Part shown: piece by piece, positions 15,628 to 22,883 of the stretch | Numbering within the stretch: the stretch's first letter is position 1 | Layout: the number at the start of each line of letters is the position of its first letter | DNA from: an uncultured bacterium | GTDB lineage: Bacteria > Planctomycetota > Phycisphaerae > Phycisphaerales > UBA1924 | Assembly (NCBI GenBank): GCA_903834785.1 | Contig: CAILKP010000046.1 | Span: 1 to 34,816, forward strand | DNA: 34,816 nucleotides | Direction of reading: 5' to 3' | Translations under genes and position numbers: made by a program | Notes under the pieces: generated by a model | Told to the model about the DNA's origin: nothing | The model's database searches: none | The model's input: only the letters and a program-made list of their open reading frames with translations

Positions 15628-17099
15628 CCCAGATTCCCATCCCCAGCGTCACCGCAACCGCAGCCGGCCCCCGTGCATCCTCCGGCTTCAGCCTCATCGG
15701 CCGCCAATCGCTGGCCATGCTGCTCGATGCCTACCGCGAGTTGTCCGCCCGCAAGCTCTTCTGGCTCTCCATGATGCTCTCGGGCATCGTTGTCATCGCC
15801 TTCGCTGTCATCGGTATCAACGAGAACGGCGTGACGCTGCTGGGCTACGAGGTCGGCCTCCCCTTCTCCAACACAAAGCGCATCGCCCCGGCGACCTTCT
15901 ACAAGCTTGTGTTCCAGTCGCTCGGGGTGCAGATCTGGCTCACCTGGGCCGCCACCATTCTGGCGCTGGTCTCCACCGCCGGCATGATCCCCGAGTTCAT
16001 CGCCTCGGGCGCCATCGAAACCACCCTCAGCAAGCCCATCTCCCGCCTCCGCCTCTTCCTGACCAAGTACCTCACCTCCCTGCTCTTTGTCGCCCTTCAG
16101 GTCACCGTCTTCACCTTCTGCTCCTTCATGGTCATCGGCTTCCGCGGCGGCTCGTGGGAGTTCGGCCTCTTCCTGGCCATCCCCATCGTGCTGACCGTCT
16201 TTAGCTACCTCTACTGCATCTGCGCCCTGCTCGGCCTGATCACCCGCAGCGCCATCGCCGCACTGCTGCTGACCGTCCTCGTCTGGTTCTCCATCTTCAT
16301 CGTCGATGCCGCAGAAAAGAACCTCCTGCTGTTCCGCAGCGGCTACGACATCGCCGTCAAGATGCACGACGAGCAGATCGCCAAGCTCCAGACACGCCTC
16401 GAAGCCGCAAAGAAGGAAGCCGAGAACCCCACGCCGCCCGCGCCACCCAAGGACTCCGGCCTCACACCCGGCCAGGAGGCCGCAACCAAGAACGTCGTCA
16501 ACAACCTCCTCGGCGGCCTCACCCGCAAGCCCAAGGACCCCGCCGCGGCAAGCCCGGCCGCCAAACAAACCGCACCCGCCGCGACGACCACGACCCCGGC
16601 AGTTGCCCCCCCTGCTCCCACTGACGCGGATGCGAGCGAGGAGCCCATCGAGCGTCAAAGCCGTTCCGCCCGTGAAGCCGCTCGGGCCACCAGGGCGGCC
16701 GACAAGGCCGCAACGCCCGAGGAAATCTCCGCCCAGATCGCCGAATGGCAGACCGCCCGCAAGGGCTCCGCCGAAACCGCCGCCTCCCTGGCCACCTGGC
16801 ACATCGGCGTGCTGGCCCTCAAGACAGCACTGCCCAAGACCGGCGAGTCTGCAGAACTCCTCTCCCGCGGCTTGTTCAAGTCCGACGAACTGAGCCAGTG
16901 GCGTGACTCGGCGTCCGAAAATGGTGGCGGCCCCCCCATCAACACCGGCAAGGTCCGCGTCCCGCCCCGCCGCGCCACCCGCGCCATGGAAGAGGCCCTC
17001 AAATCCCGATCAACCCTCTGGATCGTCGGCACCTCCATGGCCTTCCAGGTCACCATCCTGGGCATCGCCTGCATCATCTTTACCCGGCGTGACTTTTAA
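15624..17099 (+). CDS. ABC-2 family transporter permease
   Basis: This 491-residue membrane protein starts at a GTG that overlaps the stop of the ATPase gene. GGAGG lies 6 nt upstream. Predicted membrane helices are near 45-65, 100-120, 148-172, 181-203, 207-228 and 467-489. The segment EFIASGAIETTLSKPISR between helices 2 and 3 is typical of ABC-2 permeases of the NosY/GldF kind. Residues about 230-465 form one long soluble, Ala/Pro/Lys-rich extracytoplasmic or cytoplasmic insert with coiled-coil-like stretches (DEQIAKLQTRLEAAKKEAE), which is unusual in size. With its ATPase it should export or extrude a lipid, peptide or ion; the substrate cannot be named. The tRNA-Tyr promoter overlaps its last codons. 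Confidence 0.85.
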   Translation: MTQIPIPSVTATAAGPRASSGFSLIGRQSLAMLLDAYRELSARKLFWLSMMLSGIVVIAFAVIGINENGVTLLGYEVGLPFSNTKRIAPATFYKLVFQSLGVQIWLTWAATILALVSTAGMIPEFIASGAIETTLSKPISRLRLFLTKYLTSLLFVALQVTVFTFCSFMVIGFRGGSWEFGLFLAIPIVLTVFSYLYCICALLGLITRSAIAALLLTVLVWFSIFIVDAAEKNLLLFRSGYDIAVKMHDEQIAKLQTRLEAAKKEAENPTPPAPPKDSGLTPGQEAATKNVVNNLLGGLTRKPKDPAAASPAAKQTAPAATTTTPAVAPPAPTDADASEEPIERQSRSAREAARATRAADKAATPEEISAQIAEWQTARKGSAETAASLATWHIGVLALKTALPKTGESAELLSRGLFKSDELSQWRDSASENGGGPPINTGKVRVPPRRATRAMEEALKSRSTLWIVGTSMAFQVTILGIACIIFTRRDF

Positions 17100-17118
17100 C
17101 CCGATACGCCCATATACT
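17089..17118 (+). promoter_or_regulatory. Promoter of tRNA-Tyr
   Basis: GTGACT (17089-17094, four of six to TTGACA) and TATACT (17113-17118, five of six) are separated by 18 nt. The -35 lies inside the last codons of the permease gene. The -10 ends 14 nt before the mature tRNA. Confidence 0.6.
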
Positions 17119-17132
17119 TCCCTCCACGTCCC

Positions 17133-17215
17133 GGGCGAGTGCCGGAGTGGCCAATCGGGGCAGACTGTAAATCTGCTGGCTAACGCCTTCGGGGGTTCGA
17201 ATCCCTCCTCGCCCA
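17133..17215 (+). tRNA. tRNA-Tyr (GTA)
   Basis: The acceptor arms GGGCGAG and CTCGCCC pair perfectly, and the discriminator is A. The anticodon stem GCAGA/TCTGC closes a loop CTGTAAA with anticodon GTA. There is a long variable arm (class II), as bacterial tRNA-Tyr has, and the T arm carries GGTTCGAATCC. The length is 83 nt and the 3' CCA is not encoded. An intrinsic terminator follows. Confidence 0.96.
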
Positions 17216-17223
17216 CTGCGAAG

Positions 17224-17250
17224 AACCCAGCCCCCGCGGCTGGGTTTTTT
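17224..17250 (+). terminator. Intrinsic terminator of tRNA-Tyr
   Basis: AACCCAGCC (17224-17232) pairs with GGCTGGGTT (17238-17246) across a 5-nt loop and runs into TTTT. It lies 9 nt after the tRNA. Confidence 0.92.
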
Positions 17251-17468
17251 GTTGCCTTCCATTCGATTAGTTGCCAAGTTATCGGTCGTTAAACACGGTT
17301 GCTTGGCTGCAAACAGCGGCCTCTCGATGAGCCACCCGCCGCGTTGTCCCTCCAGCTCGCTGGCAAGGCACGTCCTGAGGCACACCGAACCCTCGCACTC
17401 CAGCGACGCCCCGCTCACCCCCACCGCCGCTGCACCTCGCCACCTCCGTCCGCACCGCCCTCACCCCG

Positions 17469-17474
17469 TACCCT
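17469..17474 (+). promoter_or_regulatory. -10-like element TACCCT just before the aroA ATG
   Basis: TACCCT, then GCCGCCCG, then the ATG at 17483. No Shine-Dalgarno and no obvious -35. It closely matches the prenyl synthase start region at 13130-13146. Confidence 0.48.
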
Positions 17475-17482
17475 GCCGCCCG

Positions 17483-19057
17483 ATGACCCAAGACGGCGAC
17501 CCCAGCCACCACACTCCCGATCACCCCGTCCACTGGCAACCGCCGCGGCCCGATGCGCCGCTCCCATCCGTCCTCGCGCTCCCCGCGCCGCAACAACCCG
17601 CATCCGCCGACGCCACTTCCTTTGCCATCCGCCCGCCCGGTTCCAAGTCCCTGACCAACCGCGCCTTGCTCCTGGCCGCCTTGGCCCGCGGCAGCACCAC
17701 CCTTCGCCACGCCTTGGTAGATGCTGACGATGCCCGCGTCATGCTCCGGGCCATTACCCAGCTCGGTGCCACAGTCGCCTCGCCATCTGCGGAGTCAGGC
17801 CCGGCGGGCTCCCCGGCAGCCGCCGACACGATCACCATCCTCGGCACCGGTGGCGCGTTCAAGCCCCGCGGCCGCCTCACCCTCGACCTCGGCAACGCCG
17901 GCACCGCCACCCGCTTCCTGGCCGCGGCCTGCGCCCTGCTGCTGCGCCCAAGTGGCGAGGCCTTGCTCGATGGCGACCCCCGCATGCGCGAGCGCCCCAT
18001 CGGTGAGCTTGTCAGCGCGCTCCGCAACATGACCTGCGAGCTGCAGAACTGGAAGCCCAGCATCAGCTACACCCAGGCCGAGGGTTACCCCCCGCTGCTG
18101 ATCACCGGCGTCCCGCCCGCCGATGGCCCTGTGACCATCCGCTTCGGCCGCACCATGTCCAGCCAGTTCGTCTCAGCCGCACTCCTGCTCGGCCCTTTCA
18201 TCCGCGGCGGGGTTGAAGTCCTCTTCGATGATGCAATCACCAGCGAGCCATACGTCGACATGACTGTCCGGCTCCTCGAGCATCTCGGATGCCGCGTCAC
18301 CGATGAGCGCCGCTCGCACTCACCCTCCATCGCCACCCCGCGCATCCTCGTCCGCACCGGCGACCGCTCACTCCGCATGGCCGACGATCCCGGCGGCATG
18401 CCCGGCTTCGACCTCGACATCGAGCCCGATGCCTCCGGCGCAACATACTTCCTCGCCGCCGCCGCGATGCTCCCCGGTTGCGAGGGCTTCATCGCCGGGC
18501 TCCGCACCGACGGCTCCTCCCTGCAAGGCGATGCAGGGTTCGTGCGCGTCATCGAGGCCTGCGGCGGCACCTGGCAGCAGCAGTCCCACGGCGTGCTCGT
18601 GCGCGGTGCATCCCGGCTCAAGCCCTTCGATATTGACTTCTCCGGCATGCCCGACACCGTCATGACCGCCGCGGTCCTGGCCGCCTTCGCCCGGCCCACA
18701 GAGGGCAACCCCGCCGCCCGCTCCGCACTCCGCGGCGTCGAGACTCTCCGCGTCAAGGAAACCGACCGCGTCGCGGCCCTTGTCACTGAGCTCGCCCGGC
18801 TGAATGTCACCGTCACCGTCGAGGCCACCCCCGGTGGCCTCGAGACCATGCACATCACCCCTCCCGCCGGCGGCATCGCTGCCGATGCCGACTCCCACCC
18901 GGTGACCTTCGATACCTACCGCGACCACCGCATGGCCATGAGCATGGCACTCGTATCCCTCAAGCGGCCGAACGTTCTGATCAACGATCCGGCCTGCGTC
19001 GCCAAGACGTACCCGAGCTTCTGGCAGCACTTCGGTCACGTCGCCAACCGCCACTGA
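17483..19057 (+). CDS. aroA: 3-phosphoshikimate 1-carboxyvinyltransferase (EPSP synthase)
   Basis: This 524-residue enzyme catalyses the sixth shikimate-pathway step, joining shikimate-3-phosphate and phosphoenolpyruvate. Visible motifs are PPGSKSLTNRALLLAALARG (active-site Lys K55), LGNAGTATRF from 136, GDPRMRERPIGEL, SSQFVSAAL, the catalytic Asp in GMPDTVMTAA (D391), RVKETDRVAAL with E426, and the C-terminal DHRMAMSMAL. The position equivalent to Pro101 of the E. coli enzyme is Phe (F145). The protein is about 90 residues longer than usual: there are roughly 45 Pro/His-rich N-terminal residues plus small insertions. The ATG at 17483 is preferred to the frame's earlier start because of TACCCT 8 nt before it; the upstream codons are Ala/His/Pro-rich and unlike any AroA. 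No other aro gene is adjacent. Confidence 0.94.
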   Translation: MTQDGDPSHHTPDHPVHWQPPRPDAPLPSVLALPAPQQPASADATSFAIRPPGSKSLTNRALLLAALARGSTTLRHALVDADDARVMLRAITQLGATVASPSAESGPAGSPAAADTITILGTGGAFKPRGRLTLDLGNAGTATRFLAAACALLLRPSGEALLDGDPRMRERPIGELVSALRNMTCELQNWKPSISYTQAEGYPPLLITGVPPADGPVTIRFGRTMSSQFVSAALLLGPFIRGGVEVLFDDAITSEPYVDMTVRLLEHLGCRVTDERRSHSPSIATPRILVRTGDRSLRMADDPGGMPGFDLDIEPDASGATYFLAAAAMLPGCEGFIAGLRTDGSSLQGDAGFVRVIEACGGTWQQQSHGVLVRGASRLKPFDIDFSGMPDTVMTAAVLAAFARPTEGNPAARSALRGVETLRVKETDRVAALVTELARLNVTVTVEATPGGLETMHITPPAGGIAADADSHPVTFDTYRDHRMAMSMALVSLKRPNVLINDPACVAKTYPSFWQHFGHVANRH

Positions 19058-19167
19058 CCGGACAATGCGATCCACCACCACCCAGCCATGACTGGGGAGC
19101 ATTCACGCACCACACCGCAGCGCCGCCGGCGTTCTGCGGCGGTGGAGTGCGCGGATTCATTCCCTAG

Positions 19168-19192
19168 CCGGGGCTCCCCGGGGCGAATCCCC
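19168..19192 (+). other. Alternating G4/C4 blocks in the leader of the importer gene
   Basis: Four blocks in a row (GGGG, CCCC, GGGG, CCCC) allow mutually exclusive hairpins, pairing the first with the second block or the third with the fourth. They lie about 125 nt before the binding-protein ATG. I saw no TPP-riboswitch CTGAGA motif. A regulatory role is inference. Confidence 0.35.
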
Positions 19193-19315
19193 AATGCCGG
19201 TAGCGTCCGCAAATCATGCTCATGCCGACCACGTGCCGAAACATCGCCCATTGCTTGGCGCAACCCGCGAAGCCACGATCGCTTCCCGTTCAAACTGACC
19301 AAAGGATACCCTCTC

Positions 19316-20383
19316 ATGATGACGCCATCTTGCACCGCTCTCGCCCGCAAGCTGCTCACCGCAGCCCTCGCCTGTGCCACCCTGGCCCTCGGCACCGCCG
19401 TCGCCGCTGGCACCAACACCGCCACGGCCCCGCCGCCCGAGGAAATCAAACAGGTCACCTTCGCCAGCCAGTATGGCCTGACCTACCTGCCCTTCATGGT
19501 AATGAACGAGCTCAAGCTCGTCGAGAAACACGCCAGGGAATCCGGCCTCAAGGACCTCACCGTCGAGTACAAGACCCTCTCCGGCCCGGCCCCCATCAAC
19601 GACGCGATCCTCTCCGGAGGCGCACAGTTCGGCGCAGTCGGCGTGCCCTCCCTGCTCACCCTCTGGGACAAGACCAAGGGTGGCCGCTCGGTCAAGATGT
19701 TCGGCTCCATGACCTCGGCGCCGATGTTCCTCAACACCACCAACGCCAGCATCAAGAGTCTAAAGGACTTCAAGGATGCTGACCGCATCGCCCTGCCGTC
19801 AGTCAAGGTCACCGTTCAGGCCGTCACCCTGCAGATGGCCGTTGCCCAGGCCTTCGGTGAGGCCGAGTTCGACAAGCTCGACAAGCAGACCGTCGCCATG
19901 AGCCACCCCGACGGCACCACCGCCCTGCTCACCGGCTCCGGCGGCATCACCGCACACTTCACCGCCCCGCCCTTCCAGTACCAGCAGCTCAAGAGTGAAA
20001 AGCCCAAGGTCAGCCGCGTGCTCTCCAGCTACGACGTCCTCGGCGGCAAGAGCACCTTCGTCGTCGCCATCTCCACCGAACGCTTCACCAAGGAAAACCC
20101 CAAGACCTTCGATGCCGTCTGCAAGGCCCTCGCCGAGGCTCAGGACTGGATCAACGCCAACAAGAAGCAGGCCGCTGAAATCTACCTCAAGACCACCAAG
20201 GCCAAGGACTCTCTCGAGGACATCCTCGCCCAGATGAACGATCCCGATCTCGAGTACACCGTCGTCCCCAAGAACGTCTTCAAGTACGCCGAGTTCATGC
20301 ACAAGGTGGGCACGATCAAAAACAAGGCCGCCAGCTGGAAGGATCTCTGCTTCCCCAACCTGCACGACAAGGCCGGAAGCTGA
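19316..20383 (+). CDS. ABC transporter substrate-binding protein (SsuA/TauA/NrtA/THI5-like)
   Basis: This 355-residue periplasmic protein has a Sec signal peptide (about 1-31, ending AVA-AG). The mature part follows the SsuA/THI5-like fold: VTFASQYGLTYLPFMVMNELKLVEKHA near the start, then GPAPINDAILSGGAQFGAVGVPSLL, a hinge crossing, and a second lobe with VVAISTERFTKENPKTFDAVCKALAEAQDWI. Members bind alkanesulfonates, taurine, nitrate or bicarbonate, or thiamine precursors; the ligand cannot be assigned from the visible residues. An AAGGA Shine-Dalgarno lies 9 nt before the ATG (19316); a second ATG follows at once and is equally possible. It is followed by a terminator, then the matching ATPase and permease. 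Confidence 0.88.
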   Translation: MMTPSCTALARKLLTAALACATLALGTAVAAGTNTATAPPPEEIKQVTFASQYGLTYLPFMVMNELKLVEKHARESGLKDLTVEYKTLSGPAPINDAILSGGAQFGAVGVPSLLTLWDKTKGGRSVKMFGSMTSAPMFLNTTNASIKSLKDFKDADRIALPSVKVTVQAVTLQMAVAQAFGEAEFDKLDKQTVAMSHPDGTTALLTGSGGITAHFTAPPFQYQQLKSEKPKVSRVLSSYDVLGGKSTFVVAISTERFTKENPKTFDAVCKALAEAQDWINANKKQAAEIYLKTTKAKDSLEDILAQMNDPDLEYTVVPKNVFKYAEFMHKVGTIKNKAASWKDLCFPNLHDKAGS

Positions 20384-20415
20384 TCCGCACAGCAGACGCA
20401 CAGTGTCCGTCGAAT

Positions 20416-20449
20416 CAGCCTCCGCCCCCTGGCGGAGGCTGTTCTTTTT
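20416..20449 (+). terminator. Intrinsic terminator after the binding protein gene
   Basis: CAGCCTCCGCC (20416-20426) pairs with GGCGGAGGCTG (20431-20441) around CCCT and is followed by TTCTTTTT. It should leave the binding-protein transcript largely separate from the ATPase-permease genes. Confidence 0.9.
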
Positions 20450-20469
20450 GCTTCGTGCCACAACCGCCC

Positions 20470-20497
20470 TTGCAATCGCTTGCTTCCGTTGTACACT
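20470..20497 (+). promoter_or_regulatory. Sigma-70-type promoter of the importer ATPase-permease pair
   Basis: TTGCAA (20470-20475) and TACACT (20492-20497) are separated by 16 nt. The start point would be near 20504, which rules out the in-frame upstream start at 20480 for the ATPase. Confidence 0.6.
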
Positions 20498-20548
20498 CAA
20501 ATAACGACCGCTCGGTCCGTTTGTCAACATCCCTCCGACGCTGCACGC

Positions 20549-21358
20549 ATGGCATTACCAACTGCTCCCCGTTCAGACCCGGCCGCGGCTGTCGCCCCCC
20601 TGCTTCAGGTTGAAGGCGTGACCCTGCAGTACAAGACGGCGGATCACCGCGTCACCGCAACCTATCGGGTCTCCTTTGATGTCCACCGGGCTGATCGATT
20701 CGTACTCCTGGGGCCCTCTGGCTGCGGCAAGAGCACCCTGCTCAAAGCAGTCGGCGGCTACCTCGCCGCCACCGAGGGCGAGATCCGCCTCAAGGGCAAC
20801 CGCATCACCCGCCCCGGCCCCGACCGTATGATGGTCTTCCAGGAGTTCGACCAGCTCTTGCCCTGGAAAACTGTCATCCAGAATGTCATGTTTCCGCTCC
20901 GCGTCGCCCGCGGCATGAGCGATGCCCAGGCCCGCGAGCGCGCCAAGGTCTATATCGACAAAGTCAAGCTCACCAAGTTCACCGACTCCTACCCCCACAC
21001 CCTCTCCGGCGGCATGAAGCAGCGCGTCGCCATCGCCCGCGGCATGGCAATGGAGCCCGACATCCTCCTCATGGACGAGCCCTTCGCCGCCCTCGACGCC
21101 CTCACCCGCCGCAAGATGCAAGAAGAGCTCCTCCAGCTCTGGGACGACACCCGCTTCACGCTCATGTTCGTCACCCACTCCATCGAGGAAGCCATCATCG
21201 TCGGCAACCGGATCCTCGTGCTCTCACCCCACCCCGGCCAAGTCCGGGCCGAGCTCAACAGCGTCCCCGTCAGCGATGCCGTCGCGGCCAGGAATCTCGC
21301 CGACCGCATCAGCTTCCTCCTGTTCGGTGATGAAAAGAAGGGGGTCTCCCATGGCTGA
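20549..21358 (+). CDS. ABC importer ATPase (NrtD/SsuB/TauB-like)
   Basis: This 269-residue ATPase has Walker A GPSGCGKST (55-63), the Q-loop MVFQEFDQLLPW, the signature LSGGMKQR (152-159) and Walker B ILLMDEPFAALD (D176-E177), followed by the H-loop VTHSIEEA. The Q-loop segment FDQLLPWKTVIQNV is characteristic of the nitrate/sulfonate/taurine importer group. It powers uptake of the ligand captured by the binding protein at 19316-20383. The ATG at 20549 is set by the promoter at 20470-20497. The gene overlaps the permease start by 8 nt, which suggests translational coupling. Confidence 0.93.
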   Translation: MALPTAPRSDPAAAVAPLLQVEGVTLQYKTADHRVTATYRVSFDVHRADRFVLLGPSGCGKSTLLKAVGGYLAATEGEIRLKGNRITRPGPDRMMVFQEFDQLLPWKTVIQNVMFPLRVARGMSDAQARERAKVYIDKVKLTKFTDSYPHTLSGGMKQRVAIARGMAMEPDILLMDEPFAALDALTRRKMQEELLQLWDDTRFTLMFVTHSIEEAIIVGNRILVLSPHPGQVRAELNSVPVSDAVAARNLADRISFLLFGDEKKGVSHG

Positions 21359-22247
21359 TCTGCCAGCGAACGCATCCGGAAAACTCGTCCCCCCGCTTCG
21401 CCCCGAGCTCGAGCGCACCCCCATCGACGCCTCCAAGCTCGGTGAGATCCAGCGAACGCTCTCCATGGGCGACAAAATCTGGGGCAACGAAGCCGTCCGC
21501 AAGTTCTCCATCGTCATCGTCCTGCTGGCCTGCTGGCAGGGCTACGCGATGTACAAGAGCGACCCGCTGGTCATCCCCACCGCGATTGAATCCCACCAGG
21601 CCCTCTTCCGCGACATCATCAGCGGCGAAGTCCTCGTCTACACCTGGTACTCCATCCAGCTGCTGCTTACCGGCTACGCCATCGGCGCCACCCTGGCCGC
21701 CATCCTCTCCATCGCCGCCACCTTCACCCGCGTCGGCCGCGACATCCTCGAGACCCTCACGGCGATGTTCAGCCCCCTCCCGGCCATCGCCCTCGTCCCG
21801 CTGGCCATGATCTGGTTCGGCCTGGGCAAAGAAGCTCTCATCTTCGTCCTCATCCACTCCGTCCTCTGGCCCGTCGCACTCAACATGCACGGCGGCTTCC
21901 GCTCCGTCTCCCCCACACTCCGCATGGTCGGTGCCAACTACGGCATGAACCCGCTGAGCTACGTCATCAAAATCCTCTTCCCCGCGGCATTCCCCAGCGT
22001 CCTGACCGGCCTGAAGATCGGCTGGGCCTTCGCCTGGCGCACCCTCATCGCCGCCGAACTCGTCTTCGGTGTCGCCTCCGGCGGCGGCGGCCTGGGCTGG
22101 TACATTTATCAGGCCAAGAACACCTTCGAGACCCCCACCGTCTTCGCCGGCCTGCTCATGGTCATCGTCATCGGCCTGGCCATCGAGAACCTCATCTTCC
22201 GCACCATCGAGGTCCGCACCGTCCGCAAGTGGGGCATGCAGAACTGA
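21351..22247 (+). CDS. ABC importer permease (SsuC/TauC-like)
   Basis: This 298-residue protein has about six membrane helices. The BPD-type permease core runs from about residue 95. The EAA-type coupling segment is GLKIGWAFAWRTLIAAELVFGVASGGGGLGWYI, where the GxxxGLG ending is typical of the SsuC/TauC/NrtB group. A final helix and ENLIFRTIEVRTVRKW close the protein. It pairs with the ATPase, whose stop it overlaps by 8 nt, and with the binding protein upstream. The ~45-residue hydrophilic N-terminus lies before the first helix. A G-rich GGGGG lies 6-8 nt before the ATG as a poor Shine-Dalgarno. Confidence 0.92.
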   Translation: MADLPANASGKLVPPLRPELERTPIDASKLGEIQRTLSMGDKIWGNEAVRKFSIVIVLLACWQGYAMYKSDPLVIPTAIESHQALFRDIISGEVLVYTWYSIQLLLTGYAIGATLAAILSIAATFTRVGRDILETLTAMFSPLPAIALVPLAMIWFGLGKEALIFVLIHSVLWPVALNMHGGFRSVSPTLRMVGANYGMNPLSYVIKILFPAAFPSVLTGLKIGWAFAWRTLIAAELVFGVASGGGGLGWYIYQAKNTFETPTVFAGLLMVIVIGLAIENLIFRTIEVRTVRKWGMQN

Positions 22248-22883
22248 GCCGTTCCGCTCGCCCTCCGGGCCGCACCAACCTCCACAAACGCCACGGCCAC
22301 GTCGGCTTTGCCGCCACGTGGCCGTCGTTCATCATTGACTTGTCGCAGCGTCGCGTGCTCGCCTGCCCTCACCCCGCCTCCGCCCCGCACCCGCACGCGC
22401 CGCCGCATCAGCACGGGGGGCCTGCATCACCACGCGGGGCACCGCAGCGGCGCACGCACCGCGTTTCATCGCCGTGCTCCAGAGCGGCGGCTCGGCCGTA
22501 ACCCGCTCCAGGCCAGATCGGTTCACCCGCACAGTGCTGGCTGCCGGCCGTTTGGCCTGCCGCCGACGTGTTTCGTGGCGTCATCTGCCGATTGCTGGTT
22601 GTCACACCCGACATGCACATGAGGACCTCCGTGGATGCCCAACCACCCGTGCAAGCCGAACCGGCAACTCGCCGTGGCTTGTCCGATGCCTTCATCTGGC
22701 ACCGGTCAGCTCGCTGCCGCACGCTCCAAGCCGCGGCATCGCACGTCGCTGACACCCACAGTTTCCGATCCACCAGCGCCCCGGCCACCACATAGAAACG
22801 AATCTCGCCGCTCCCCGCGACAACCGCCGCACCCAACCGCTACATCTTGCCAAACGCCTCGCCCAGCCCCTTCCAGCAGGTTA
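22248..22883. other. Gene-free intergenic region (about 640 nt)
   Basis: No frame here looks like a protein: the open frames are Arg/Ala/Pro/Cys-rich, overlap on both strands and match nothing I recognise. A hairpin lies at 22293-22325 near the left end. I looked for conserved cores of RNase P RNA, tmRNA and SRP RNA and saw none. The convergent permease and mfd genes end at its two sides. Confidence 0.55.
22293..22325. terminator. Hairpin between permease and mfd
   Basis: ACGGCCACGT (22293-22302) pairs with ACGTGGCCGT (22316-22325), with an inner CGGC-TTT-GCCG stem. There is no T-tract on either side, so the terminator role is uncertain. It is 46 nt beyond the permease stop. Confidence 0.45.

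Noticed and set aside
19088..19315. TPP (thiamine) riboswitch before the THI5-like binding protein
   Set aside because: The sequence AATGCCGGTAGCG looks a little like the end of the THI box, but the CTGAGA and the ACCTGA core are missing.
22408..22836. Minus-strand frame of 142 codons downstream of mfd
   Set aside because: Composition is unlike the neighbouring genes (Cys/Arg/Ala-rich), there is no ribosome site and no recognised motif.
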